From Mycobacterium sherrisii (GTDB lineage: Bacteria > Actinomycetota > Actinomycetes > Mycobacteriales > Mycobacteriaceae): a stretch of 64,000 nucleotides of DNA. Shown piece after piece: positions 41,297-49,894 of this stretch. Position 1 is the stretch's first letter, and every line of letters begins with the position of its first letter. The position numbers and the translations under genes are program-made. Location: the NCBI RefSeq assembly GCF_002102355.1, contig NZ_LQPT01000019.1, positions 1 to 64,000 on the forward strand, written 5' to 3'. The notes beneath the pieces were generated by a model. The model had not been told where the DNA came from. It ran no database searches and saw only the letters and a list, made by a program, of their open reading frames with translations.

Positions 41297-41323
41297 TGTC
41301 ACGCCTGGCCCCTCTCCGGTGTC
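41297..41323 (+). promoter_or_regulatory. ECF41-type sigma factor promoter
   Basis: TGTCACG at 41297-41303, a 16-nt spacer, then TGTC at 41320-41323. ECF41 sigma factors are reported to recognise TGTCACA-N16-CGTC, so this matches at all but two positions with exact spacing. It lies 36 bp upstream of the oxidoreductase ATG, whose partner gene encodes an ECF41 factor. Autoregulation of the pair is the simple reading. Confidence 0.6.
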
Positions 41324-41359
41324 TCGAGGGCACACGCCCCACGAGAAGAGGAGACAGAA

Positions 41360-42532
41360 ATGACCGAGAACACCCGCGTCGTGGTCATCGGCGGTGGCTA
41401 TGCCGGCACCCTGGCGGCCAATCGGCTGCGCCAGCGGACCGGCGTCGACATCACCCTGGTGAACCCGCGTCCGGTCTTCGTCGAACGAATTCGGCTGCAC
41501 CAGCTGGTCGCCGACACCGGCGCCGCGACCGCCGACTACGGCACCCTGCTCGGCGAGGGCATCCAGCTCGTCGTCGACGCCGTCGAGCGCATCGACGCCG
41601 CGGCCCGCCGCCTGGTGCTGACCTCCGGTGCCGTGCTGGACTACGACTATCTGATCTACGCCGTGGGTAGCACCGGCGCGGTGCCACGTTCGGTGCCGGG
41701 GGCAGCCGAATTCGCCCACGGGATCTGCGATCTGGAAAGCGCACAGCGGCTGCACTACGCGCTCGCCGACCTGCCGCTGGGTGCTCCCGTCACCGTGGTG
41801 GGCGGCGGACTGACCGGCATCGAAACGGCGTCCGAACTCGCCGAACAGGGCCGCCCGGTGACGCTGGTGTGCGGCGGTCCGCTCGGGGCATCGCTGAGCA
41901 ACCGCGGCCGGCGTTCGGTGCGCAAGCAGCTGCGCGCACGCGGTGTGGTCGTGGCGGAATTCGTCACCGCCACCGAGGTGCGCTGGGACAGCGTGGTGCT
42001 CAGCGACGGTGCGGTACTGCCCAGCATGGCGACGGTGTGGACGGCCGGGTTCGCCGTGCCCGACCTGGCCGCCCGCAGCGGACTGCGTACCGACGAGGCC
42101 GGCCGGCTGCTCACCGACGAGACGCTGACCTGCATCGACGACGACCGCATCGTCGCTGCCGGTGACGCGGCCGCACCGTCGGGTCGGCCGTTGCGGATGA
42201 GCTGCCAGGCCGCTGGGCCGTTGGGCGCCCAGGCCGCCAACACCGTGCTCGCCCGCATCGCCGGCCAGGATCCCGCGCCCCTCGACCAGGCGTTCGTCGG
42301 GCAGTGCATCAGCATCGGCCGCAGCGGCGGCACCCTGCAGTTCGCACACACCGACGACACTCCGCTGAACCTGGCGCTCGGCGGCCGCGTCACCGCGGCC
42401 ATCAAGGAACGCATTTGTCGGGGCACGCTGTGGGCAATTCGGCGCGAGGCGGCCAAACCCGGCTCGTACTTCTGGCTCAAAGGCGGGCAGCGGCCCGCCC
42501 AGCCGGCCGACCGCCAGGTCGCGGTCCCATGA
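41360..42532 (+). CDS. FAD-dependent NAD(P)H oxidoreductase (NDH-2-like)
   Basis: Two-dinucleotide-binding-domain flavoprotein, 390 residues. The N-terminal FAD loop VVVIGGGYAGTLAANRL, a second nucleotide-binding GAPVTVVGGGLTGIETASEL, and the C-terminal FAD contact RIVAAGDAAAP are present. A strong AGAGGAG site precedes the ATG. The stop overlaps the sigma-factor ATG (ATGA). Oxidoreductases are known genomic partners and targets of ECF41 sigma factors, so it likely belongs to that regulon. Its acceptor could be a quinone or another small molecule, and no transmembrane helix is obvious. Confidence 0.87.
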   Translation: MTENTRVVVIGGGYAGTLAANRLRQRTGVDITLVNPRPVFVERIRLHQLVADTGAATADYGTLLGEGIQLVVDAVERIDAAARRLVLTSGAVLDYDYLIYAVGSTGAVPRSVPGAAEFAHGICDLESAQRLHYALADLPLGAPVTVVGGGLTGIETASELAEQGRPVTLVCGGPLGASLSNRGRRSVRKQLRARGVVVAEFVTATEVRWDSVVLSDGAVLPSMATVWTAGFAVPDLAARSGLRTDEAGRLLTDETLTCIDDDRIVAAGDAAAPSGRPLRMSCQAAGPLGAQAANTVLARIAGQDPAPLDQAFVGQCISIGRSGGTLQFAHTDDTPLNLALGGRVTAAIKERICRGTLWAIRREAAKPGSYFWLKGGQRPAQPADRQVAVP

Positions 42533-43431
42533 TCGCGACCGGTGAGCACGCGCAACGGTTCACCCTGCTGCGCCCGTTGTTGTTCACCATCGCCTACGAG
42601 ATCCTCGGCTCGGCCACCGAGGCCGACGACGTGCTGCAGGACAGCTATCTGCGGTGGGCCGACGTCGACCTGGCCAAGGTGCACGACACCAAGTCGTACC
42701 TGGCCCAGCTGGTGACCCGGCAGGCGCTCAATGCGTTACGGGCCGGCGCCCGTCGCCGCGAGGAGTACGTCGGGCCGTGGCTGCCCGAGCCGCTGCTGCT
42801 CGACGACCAGGACCCGTCAGCGGATGTTGTTCTGGCGGAATCGATTTCGATGGCCATGCTGGTGTTGCTGGAAACGCTGAGCGCCGACGAGCGGGCGGTG
42901 TTCGTACTGCGCGAGGTGTTCGGGTTCGACTACGCCGAGATCGCCGACGCGGTGGACAAACCGGTGCCGACGGTGCGTCAGGTCGCTCATCGCGCTCGCG
43001 AACACGTGCGGGCGCGGCGCAAACGGTTCGGCGACGTGGACCCGCGGCGCAACGCGGAGCTCACCGCCCAGTTCCTGGCCACCGCCGCCAGCGGGGATGT
43101 ACCGGCGCTGGTGGCGATGCTGGCGCCGGACGCCACCTGGATGGCCGACAGCGGTGGCAAGGTGTCGGCCGCCCGGCGGCCCGTCGTCGGCGCCGACAAG
43201 GTGGCCAGGGCCATCGTCGGGTTGTTCCGCAAGGCCCGGGAGGAGACCGAGCTGCACGTCGAACTGGTCAACTGCAACAACGCCCCGGCGGTGTTGCTGT
43301 ATCTGCGCGGCAGCCTGGAAGGCGTGATCACGGTGGAGATCGTCGAAGACAAGATCACCAACTTCTACGTGATGCGAAACCCGGACAAGCTGGCCGCGCT
43401 GGCAACCGCCCGCGACATCAGCCGCAGCTGA
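42529..43431 (+). CDS. ECF41-family sigma factor with fused SnoaL-like domain (SigJ-like)
   Basis: 300-residue extracytoplasmic-function sigma factor. Sigma2 (about 1-75: RPLLFTIAYEILGSATEADD, DSYLRW), the linker motif YVGPWLPEPL, sigma4 (about 115-165: LSADERAVFVLREVFGFDYA), then a SnoaL_2-like domain of about 120 residues that regulates activity. The C-terminal NPDKL motif (MRNPDKLAAL) and a DSGGK variant of the DGGGK/R motif are those described for ECF41. No anti-sigma factor is needed in this group. It is translationally coupled to the flavoprotein gene. Confidence 0.9.
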   Translation: MIATGEHAQRFTLLRPLLFTIAYEILGSATEADDVLQDSYLRWADVDLAKVHDTKSYLAQLVTRQALNALRAGARRREEYVGPWLPEPLLLDDQDPSADVVLAESISMAMLVLLETLSADERAVFVLREVFGFDYAEIADAVDKPVPTVRQVAHRAREHVRARRKRFGDVDPRRNAELTAQFLATAASGDVPALVAMLAPDATWMADSGGKVSAARRPVVGADKVARAIVGLFRKAREETELHVELVNCNNAPAVLLYLRGSLEGVITVEIVEDKITNFYVMRNPDKLAALATARDISRS

Positions 43432-43482
43432 GCCGTATGGGCCGTGAGGTGCGAAAGTTCGGCGTTCTGTCAAGCTAGGTCG

Positions 43483-44745
43483 GTGCGGATCGACCGGCTC
43501 GGCAGCCTCGGTGAGGCGCACCGCGTGCTGCGCGCCGTCGGCGATGCCACCGATCGGCTCGGTCTGCCGCCGCCCGCGGCGCTGACCGGCGAATGGTTCG
43601 GTGCACTCGCGGTGATCGCCCCGAGTGTGGCGGTGCGCCCGGTTCGGGTCGCGGACGCCTTCGCGGTTCCGCTTGACACCCCACCCCGCGACAGCGCCGC
43701 CGTCGGCGGCGGCTGGGTGGGCTATCTGTCGTATCCGGACGCCGGCGCCGACGGACAGCCGCACCGGATCCCCGAGGCCGCCGGCGGCTGGACCGACTGC
43801 GTGCTGCGTCGCGATCGCGACGGCCGGTGGTGGTACGAGAGCCTGTCCGGGGCGCCGATGCCGCAGTGGCTGTCCGCCGCCCTGGCCGCGACCCCGGGCC
43901 CGCCGCGTGACTTCCGGATCGAGTGGGGTGCGCCCGACCGGGCGTCCCACCGCGACGGCGTCCTTGCCTGCCTGGAAGCGATCCGGGCCGGCGAGGTCTA
44001 CCAGGCCTGCGTGTGCACCCGGTTCACCGGAACCGTCCGCGGGGCGCCCCTGGACTTCTTCGTCGACGGCATCGCGCGCACCTCGCCGGCCCGCGCCGCC
44101 TATGTCGCCGGCACCGCCGGGGCGGTCGCGTCGCTGTCCCCCGAACTGTTCCTGCGCCGCCGCGGCGCCCTGGTGACGTCCAGCCCGATCAAGGGGACCC
44201 TGCCGTTGAACGCCTGGCCGTCCGCGCTGCGCGCCTCCCCCAAGGAGGTGGCCGAGAACATCATGATCGTGGACCTGGTGCGCAACGACCTGGGCCGGGT
44301 CGCGGTCACCGGAACGGTCAAAGTTCCAGAGCTGCTGGTGGTTCGACGCGCTCCGGGCGTGTGGCATCTGGTGTCGACGGTGTCGGCACAGGTTCCCGTC
44401 GACATGCCGACGCCCGCGCTGCTGGACACCGCATTCCCGCCGGCCTCGGTCACCGGAACGCCCAAACACCGTGCCCGCCAGCTGATTTCGCAGTGGGAAC
44501 CGAACCGTCGCGGAATCTATTGCGGCACAATTGGTTTAGCGTCACCGGTTGCAGGATGCGAGCTGAACGTCGCGATCCGGACCGTGGAGTTCGATGCCGC
44601 CGGGGCCGCCGTGCTAGGGGTGGGCGGTGGGATCACCGCCGATTCCGATCCCGACGCCGAATGGCAGGAGTGCCTGCACAAGGCCGCCCCCGTGGTCGGG
44701 GTGCCGCGCACCGCGACCACCGGCGCCGCCGCCGGCGTGGGCTAG
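43483..44745 (+). CDS. pabB: Aminodeoxychorismate synthase component I (PabB)
   Basis: Chorismate-utilising enzyme that makes 4-amino-4-deoxychorismate for folate synthesis with a glutaminase partner. Family motifs are ELFLRRRGALVTSSPIKGTL, the catalytic IMIVDLVRNDLGRV, and PPASVTGTPKHRA followed by GIYCGTIGL. The GTG at 43483 gives 420 residues. The M. tuberculosis annotation is longer (about 458), and GTG 43444 (13 residues more) is an alternative. The end is convergent with rsmI, only 7 bp apart. Confidence 0.9.
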   Translation: MRIDRLGSLGEAHRVLRAVGDATDRLGLPPPAALTGEWFGALAVIAPSVAVRPVRVADAFAVPLDTPPRDSAAVGGGWVGYLSYPDAGADGQPHRIPEAAGGWTDCVLRRDRDGRWWYESLSGAPMPQWLSAALAATPGPPRDFRIEWGAPDRASHRDGVLACLEAIRAGEVYQACVCTRFTGTVRGAPLDFFVDGIARTSPARAAYVAGTAGAVASLSPELFLRRRGALVTSSPIKGTLPLNAWPSALRASPKEVAENIMIVDLVRNDLGRVAVTGTVKVPELLVVRRAPGVWHLVSTVSAQVPVDMPTPALLDTAFPPASVTGTPKHRARQLISQWEPNRRGIYCGTIGLASPVAGCELNVAIRTVEFDAAGAAVLGVGGGITADSDPDAEWQECLHKAAPVVGVPRTATTGAAAGVG

Positions 44746-44752
44746 TGCCTAA

Positions 44753-45589
44753 TCAGTCCCGGCGCTCTTTGAGCACCGCGTCGTACAGGTCGCGGGAGCG
44801 CACGGCGGGATGTCCGGCCGCCACCCGGGTGCACGCGTCCTTGACCCGGGCGCCCGCCTCGATCAGCTCGTGCACCTGAGCCACCAGCGACGCCACGTCG
44901 GCGACCGGGCGGGCACCGGCCAGCACCACGGTGATCTCACCCAGCACGCCGTCGGCCGCCCAGGCGGCCAACTCTGCCAGCGAGCCGCGCACCACTTCCT
45001 CGTGCACCTTGGTCAGCTCCCGGCAGACGGCGGCGGCCCGGTCACCGCCGAGCTGCCCGACCGCGTCGTCCAGACACGCCGCCAGCCGGCGCGGCGACTC
45101 GAAGAACACGCAGGTGCGCCGCTCGTCGACCAGCGAGGCCAGCCACGTCTTGCGGGCCGCGCTCTTGCGCGGCGCGAAGCCCTCGAAGCAGAACTTCTCC
45201 GAGGGCAGACCGGACACGGCCAGCGCGGTGGTCACCGCCGACGGCCCGGGCAGGCATGTCACCGGCACCCCGGCGTCGATGCAGGACGTGACCAACCGGT
45301 AGCCGGGGTCGCTGATCAGCGGCATACCGGCGTCGCTGACCAGCAGCACCGTCGCCCCGGCCTTCAGGGCGGCGATCAAAGACTCCACCCGTGCGGCCTC
45401 GACCTGATCGAACAGCGCGACCACCCGGCCCGTGATCGCCACCTGCAGCGATTTGGCCAGCGTGCGCACCCGCCGGGTGTCTTCGGCGGCCACGACATCG
45501 GCCTCGCCCAGCGCCTTGATCAGCCGCGGGGAGGCGTCCGACGGCTGGCCCAGTGGCGTCGCGCCGAGTAATAGGCGGCCAAAGGACAT
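44753..45589 (-). CDS. rsmI: 16S rRNA 2'-O-ribose C1402 methyltransferase RsmI
   Basis: SAM-dependent methyltransferase of the tetrapyrrole-methylase fold that modifies C1402 in the decoding centre. The N-terminal LLLGATPLGQPSDASPRLIKAL, DVVAAEDTRRVRTLAKSL, VLLVSDAGMPLISDPGYRLV and the family block FEGFAPRKSAARK identify it. The usual SDAGTP reads SDAGMP here. It has 278 residues. The ATG at 45589 lies 7 bp after a TAGGCT -10 element on the minus strand, so the message is probably leaderless. A very long upstream frame antisense to pmt is rejected. Confidence 0.92.
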   Translation of the reverse strand: MSFGRLLLGATPLGQPSDASPRLIKALGEADVVAAEDTRRVRTLAKSLQVAITGRVVALFDQVEAARVESLIAALKAGATVLLVSDAGMPLISDPGYRLVTSCIDAGVPVTCLPGPSAVTTALAVSGLPSEKFCFEGFAPRKSAARKTWLASLVDERRTCVFFESPRRLAACLDDAVGQLGGDRAAAVCRELTKVHEEVVRGSLAELAAWAADGVLGEITVVLAGARPVADVASLVAQVHELIEAGARVKDACTRVAAGHPAVRSRDLYDAVLKERRD

Positions 45590-45596
45590 GACGGAC

Positions 45597-45606
45597 AGCC
45601 TACGAT
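45597..45606. promoter_or_regulatory. Back-to-back -10 elements for rsmI and pmt
   Basis: TACGAT on the plus strand (45601-45606) ends 7 bp before the pmt ATG at 45614. TAGGCT on the minus strand (45602-45597) ends 7 bp before the rsmI ATG at 45589. The two hexamers share the central TA. Both spacings are ideal for leaderless transcripts, so the whole 24-bp gap appears to be one bidirectional promoter. Confidence 0.6.
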
Positions 45607-45613
45607 CGACGTG

Positions 45614-47182
45614 ATGTCTGCCCCGCCCAGCGAAGCCTCCGTGACCGCGGAGGGTGCCGTCGCGGAGCGCGCCGTCCCCATGGTCAGCCCCGGCCCACTG
45701 GTGCCGGTGGCCGATTTCGGGCCGCTGGATCATGTCCGGGGCTGGGTGGTCACCGGCATCATCACGCTGCTGGCGACGGTGACCCGGTTCGTCAACCTGG
45801 GCTCGCCGACCGATGCGGGCACCCCGATCTTCGACGAGAAGCACTACGCGCCGCAGGCCTGGCAGGTGCTCCACAACCACGGCGTCGAGGACAACCCGGG
45901 TTTCGGGTTGGTGGTGCACCCGCCCGTCGGCAAGCAACTGATCGCCGTGGGCGAGGCGATCTTCGGCTATGACGGGGTGGGCTGGCGATTCACCGGCGCG
46001 CTGCTGGGCGTGGTGATGGTGACCCTGGTGATGCGGATCGTGCGCCGCATCAGCCGCTCGACGCTGGTGGGCGCGATCGCGGGCGTGTTGTGCAGCTGCG
46101 ACGGGGTCAGCTTTGTCGCCGCCCGCACGGCGCTGCTCGACGGCATCCTCACCTTCTTCGTGGTGGCGGCGTTCGGCGCGCTGATCGTCGACCGTGACGA
46201 GGTGCGGCGGCGAATGCACATCGCGCTGCTGGAAGGCCGCAGCGCCGACACCGCGTGGGGCCCCCGGCTGGGGGTGCGCTGGTGGCGCTTTTTGGCCGGG
46301 GTTCTGCTCGGATTGGCGTGCGGGACAAAGTGGTCCGGGCTGTATTTCGTGGTGTTCTTCGGGGCGATGTCGCTGGCGTTCGACGTCGCGGCACGCCGGC
46401 AGTACCAGGTGAGCAGGCCCTGGCTGGGGACGCTGCGCCGGGACCTGATCCCCACGGCGTACGCGCTCGGCGTCATCCCGATCGCGGTCTACCTGGCCGG
46501 CTATGCGCCCTGGTTCGCCTCGGAGACCGCGATCGACCGGCACGAGGTGGGCCAGACGATTGGGCCCACGTCCGTGCTGCCGGTCCCCGACGCCCTGCGT
46601 TCGCTGTGGCACTACAGCGCCAAGGCGCTGGAGTTCCATGCCGGCCTGACCAATGCCGCCGGGAACCACCACCCCTGGGAATCCAAGCCGTGGAGCTGGC
46701 CGATGTCGTTGCGGCCGGTGCTGTATGCCATCGACCAGCAAAATGTCGCCGGTTGCGGCGCGCAATCCTGCGTCAAGGCCGAGATGCTGGTCGGCACGCC
46801 CGCGATGTGGTGGCTGGCGGTGCCGGTGCTGCTGTATGCACTGTGGCGAGCCGCAATCCGGCGGGACTGGCGCTACGCGGTGGTCCTTGTCGGTTACTGC
46901 GCGGGCTGGCTGCCGTGGTTCGCCGACATCGACCGGCAGATGTACTTCTTTTATGCGGCGACCATGGCGCCGTTCTTGGTGATGGCCATCGCGCTGATTT
47001 GCGGCGACATTCTCTACCGCCCGAAACAATCGGCCGAGCGCCGGACGCTGGGCCTGATCGCGGTGAGCTGTTATGTGGCGCTGGTCGTGACGAACTTCGC
47101 GTGGCTGTTCCCGATTTTGACCGGGCTGCCGATCTCGCAGCAGACCTGGGACATGGAGATCTGGCTGCCCAGCTGGCGGTGA
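45614..47182 (+). CDS. pmt: Protein O-mannosyltransferase Pmt (GT39)
   Basis: Integral membrane enzyme that transfers mannose from polyprenyl-phosphomannose to secreted proteins. The first-loop acidic motif is in GTPIFDEKHYAPQAW, followed by VVHPPVGKQLI, about ten or eleven transmembrane helices, HPWESKPWSWPM and the terminal NFAWLFPILTGLPIS. The ATG at 45614 gives 522 residues, the M. tuberculosis Rv1002c length. GTG 45611 is possible but would place the transcript start one codon earlier. The gene is convergent with arcA. Confidence 0.94.
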   Translation: MSAPPSEASVTAEGAVAERAVPMVSPGPLVPVADFGPLDHVRGWVVTGIITLLATVTRFVNLGSPTDAGTPIFDEKHYAPQAWQVLHNHGVEDNPGFGLVVHPPVGKQLIAVGEAIFGYDGVGWRFTGALLGVVMVTLVMRIVRRISRSTLVGAIAGVLCSCDGVSFVAARTALLDGILTFFVVAAFGALIVDRDEVRRRMHIALLEGRSADTAWGPRLGVRWWRFLAGVLLGLACGTKWSGLYFVVFFGAMSLAFDVAARRQYQVSRPWLGTLRRDLIPTAYALGVIPIAVYLAGYAPWFASETAIDRHEVGQTIGPTSVLPVPDALRSLWHYSAKALEFHAGLTNAAGNHHPWESKPWSWPMSLRPVLYAIDQQNVAGCGAQSCVKAEMLVGTPAMWWLAVPVLLYALWRAAIRRDWRYAVVLVGYCAGWLPWFADIDRQMYFFYAATMAPFLVMAIALICGDILYRPKQSAERRTLGLIAVSCYVALVVTNFAWLFPILTGLPISQQTWDMEIWLPSWR

Positions 47183-47195
47183 CGTTCGCTTCGCC

Positions 47196-47252
47196 GTGAG
47201 ACTGCAACGAGCGACGGTGGCACTCGGGAAACGGGTTGCCAGTTACAGTTTC
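47196..47252. repeat. Imperfect dyad between pmt and arcA
   Basis: GTGAGACTGCAAC at 47196-47208 faces GTTGCCAGTTACAGTTTC at 47235-47252. GAGACTG and CAGTTTC pair with one G-T and GCAAC with GTTGC. It fills the 85-bp junction of two convergent genes and may be a bidirectional terminator. It is unlike the 91-bp element. Confidence 0.4.
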
Positions 47253-47267
47253 GCGGAACGCGACGAG

Positions 47268-48479
47268 CTACAGCGAGTCGCGGGCGACGGGGCAGGACAT
47301 GCAGCGCGGGCCGCCGCGGCCGGTACCCAGTTCGGACCCCGCGATGGTCAACACCTCGATGCCTGCGTCCCGCAGCCGGGCGTTGGTCTGCACGTTGCGC
47401 TCGTAGGCCACGACGACGCCGGGCGCCAACGCCAGCGTGTTGTTGCCGTCGTCCCACTGCTCGCGTTCGGCGACCAGGGGATCCAGTCCGGTGTCGATGA
47501 CGCGCAGCTTGTCGATGCCCATCGCCTTGGGGGCGGCATCCAAAAACGGCGCCTCATCGCTGATGGTCACCCCGTCGGGCGCGCGCTGGATGGTGAATGC
47601 CGACAGGTGGTCGACGACGTTCGCGTACATCACCACCGTGTCGGTGTCGACCATCGTGCACACCGTGTCCAGGTGCATCTGCGCGCGCCGCTGCGCGATC
47701 GGCACCGCGAGCACCGTGTGCGCCAGATCGTCGTCAAACAGGCTGCGCGCCAACGCTTCCGCACCGGCCGGCGTGGTGCGCTCCCCCACTCCCACCGCGA
47801 TCACCCCGGGAGCGAGCAGCAGCACGTCGCCGCCCTCGACCGGCGCGGTGCGCGACTCGTAGGCTCGCCGCACCCCGGTGAACCGCGGGTGATGGGCGTA
47901 GATCAGGTCCGTCAACGACGCCTCGCGAACCCGGGCCCGCAACGCCAGCGACGGGATCACCACCCGCGGGCCGATCCAGATCGATGAGTCCCGGGTGAAC
48001 ACCAGGTTCGGCAGCGGCTCGATGACGAAATCCCCGCCGTGATGCATGCGCAGCACCAGCGACACGTCGGTACGGGTATCCGGTGGCAGTTCGTTGAAGG
48101 TCATGCCGGCCATCAGCACGTGCGCCAGCTTCGCCGGCTCCAGGCCGCGCAGGTAGGCCGAAAGGCTTTGCGCCAACGGCACTCCGAGCCGGCGTGCGTC
48201 GACCGCGGCGGCCACGCCCTGCATCCGGGCCGCGCCGCTGTGCTGCAGCGCCTCGGTCAGCAGGTTGGCGAGCAGCAGCACCTCCACGCCGCGGGAGCGC
48301 AACAACTCGCGGAATTGGTCGTGCTCTTCCTGAGCGCGAGCCACCCAGGGCAATCCGTCGAACAGCAGCTGGTCGTTGTTGCGCGGATTGAGTCGACGCA
48401 GCTCGGCGCCGGGCCGGTGCAGGATCGCCACCCGAAGCGCGCCCACCTCGGAATTGGTGCTCAGTTCAATGACACCCAC
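47268..48479 (-). CDS. arcA: Arginine deiminase
   Basis: Hydrolyses arginine to citrulline and ammonia. The guanidino-group-modifying fold motifs are [31 protein letters not shown], the substrate-contact [12 protein letters not shown], and the C-terminal nucleophile Cys in [14 protein letters not shown]. It has 403 residues, like M. tuberculosis Rv1001. No ornithine carbamoyltransferase or carbamate kinase is adjacent, so it is not in a full arginine-deiminase operon. Confidence 0.94.
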   Translation of the reverse strand: MGVIELSTNSEVGALRVAILHRPGAELRRLNPRNNDQLLFDGLPWVARAQEEHDQFRELLRSRGVEVLLLANLLTEALQHSGAARMQGVAAAVDARRLGVPLAQSLSAYLRGLEPAKLAHVLMAGMTFNELPPDTRTDVSLVLRMHHGGDFVIEPLPNLVFTRDSSIWIGPRVVIPSLALRARVREASLTDLIYAHHPRFTGVRRAYESRTAPVEGGDVLLLAPGVIAVGVGERTTPAGAEALARSLFDDDLAHTVLAVPIAQRRAQMHLDTVCTMVDTDTVVMYANVVDHLSAFTIQRAPDGVTISDEAPFLDAAPKAMGIDKLRVIDTGLDPLVAEREQWDDGNNTLALAPGVVVAYERNVQTNARLRDAGIEVLTIAGSELGTGRGGPRCMSCPVARDSL

Positions 48480-48586
48480 GGTTAAACCGTAGCCGCGCGG
48501 ATCGCGGCCGTCGCGTCACACGCGGGGCGGCCTGGTAGCCCGGCGAGTCCCAATTGATCGAACGGATGTGCGATAGAGTTAGCAGC

Positions 48587-49204
48587 GTGGGGACCCAGAT
48601 CTCAGGGGTACAGGGCTCGTTGTTCGAGCACACCGAGCGGCGCCAGCTCGGGGACGGCGCCTTCATCGAGATTCGCGCCGGCTGGCTCAGTGACGACCCG
48701 CGTGCCGCGCAGGAGCTGTTCGGCGCCCTGCTGACCAGCATCCCGTGGCGCGCCGAGCGCCGCCAGATGTACGAGCGGGTGGTCGACGTGCCGCGGCTGG
48801 TCTGCTTTTACGACCTGACCCTCGAGGAACCGCCCCATCCGCTGCTGGCGCGGATGCGACGCCGGCTCAACGACATCTACGCGGGCGAGCTCGGCGAACC
48901 GTTCACCACCATCGGCCTGTGTTGCTATCGCGACGGCTCCGACAGCGTCGCCTGGCACGGCGACACGATCGGCCGCAGCAGCGCCGAGGACACCATGGTG
49001 GCGATCGTCAGCCTGGGTGCCACCCGGATGTTCGCGATGCGCCCGCGCGGGGGCGGCCCGTCGCTGCGGCTGCCGCAGGCGCACGGCGATCTGTTGGTGA
49101 TGGGCGGCTCTTGCCAGCGGACCTGGGAGCACGCCGTCCCGAAGACGAGGGCCCGCAAGGGCCCGCGGGTCAGCATCCAGTTCCGGCCGCGCGACGTGCG
49201 CTGA
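48587..49204 (+). CDS. AlkB-like 2-oxoglutarate/Fe(II) dioxygenase (Rv1000c-like)
   Basis: Putative oxidative nucleic-acid demethylase, 205 residues. The iron ligands are in SVAWHGDTIGRS (His, Asp) and the later His in RTWEHAVPK. The 2-oxoglutarate Arg motif is RVSIQFRPR, and CCYRDGSDSVAWHGD is typical of AlkB proteins. TAGAGT (48574-48579) followed by 7 bp and GTG at 48587 indicates a leaderless transcript, fixing the start. Its end is 5 bp from the convergent lipoprotein gene. The substrate (DNA, RNA or tRNA) is unknown. Confidence 0.9.
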   Translation: MGTQISGVQGSLFEHTERRQLGDGAFIEIRAGWLSDDPRAAQELFGALLTSIPWRAERRQMYERVVDVPRLVCFYDLTLEEPPHPLLARMRRRLNDIYAGELGEPFTTIGLCCYRDGSDSVAWHGDTIGRSSAEDTMVAIVSLGATRMFAMRPRGGGPSLRLPQAHGDLLVMGGSCQRTWEHAVPKTRARKGPRVSIQFRPRDVR

Positions 49205-49209
49205 GCGCC

Positions 49210-49884
49210 TCAGGTGCGGATCGCGGCGACCGCTTTGACCAGCAGGTCGCGGGCACGCTGGGTGTCGACCTTGGCGACGGGCTGGTGGGGCACGACGAGC
49301 GGGTTGGCGATCACGATCACCTGGTAGTCGCCGAATTGCGCGGAGTAGTCGTAGAGCTCGCCGGTGCGGGTGCCACCGGCCAGTACCGCCTGCAGCACGC
49401 GGTGCACGCCGAGGGTGCGGGTGCCGTCGATGCGGGGCACGTCGATGGTTTCCAGGCCGCCGCGCACCCCCGTCCCCGCGAACGCGACCTTGGTGCAGTC
49501 CTTGCCCGGGTCGCTGGCCGGCAGCGGCTTGGAGGTTTCCACCGCGATGACCACGTAGCGGTTCCCGTTGCCCTCGGCCGACACCGCGGCCATGTTGCCC
49601 TGCACGTCCGACGGCATATCCGGTCCGGACGCCAGCTTTGCGCAGTCGGCCGGATCGAATTTCAGTCCGTCGGGCAGCTTCCGTGCCGACAACAGCTTGG
49701 GGTCGATCGCCCGTTCCGAGACGTCGGTGACCTTGAATTCGGGCCCAAAGCTCGACTTCACCGCGACGACCTTGGCAATGTCGGCGCTCGGCGGGGCGTT
49801 GTCGGTATTCGATGAACAGCCGGCGAGCAGGCACACCGTCGCGAGCACGCATACCAGCCTGGACACCGTGGCTAATCTACCCAA
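49210..49884 (-). CDS. DUF5642-like lipoprotein (Rv0999-like)
   Basis: Exported lipoprotein of 224 residues. The signal peptide ends in lipobox LLAGC (Cys23). The domain FGPEFKVTDVSERAI, ADCAKLASGPDM and FGDYQVIVIANP has two cysteines (DPADCAKL and GKDCTKV) that may form a disulfide. The C-terminus DTQRARDLLVKAVAAIRT resembles that of the next gene. No function is known. It lies just before a paralogue on the same strand, 10 bp away. Confidence 0.75.
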   Translation of the reverse strand: MGRLATVSRLVCVLATVCLLAGCSSNTDNAPPSADIAKVVAVKSSFGPEFKVTDVSERAIDPKLLSARKLPDGLKFDPADCAKLASGPDMPSDVQGNMAAVSAEGNGNRYVVIAVETSKPLPASDPGKDCTKVAFAGTGVRGGLETIDVPRIDGTRTLGVHRVLQAVLAGGTRTGELYDYSAQFGDYQVIVIANPLVVPHQPVAKVDTQRARDLLVKAVAAIRT

Positions 49885-49894
49885 CGCGGGACGC

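Noticed and set aside
45590-47029. Extension of rsmI to a 758-residue protein
   Set aside because: The extra N-terminal part is antisense to pmt. The RsmI family starts at MSFGRLLLGATP, and a -10 element lies 7 bp before that ATG.
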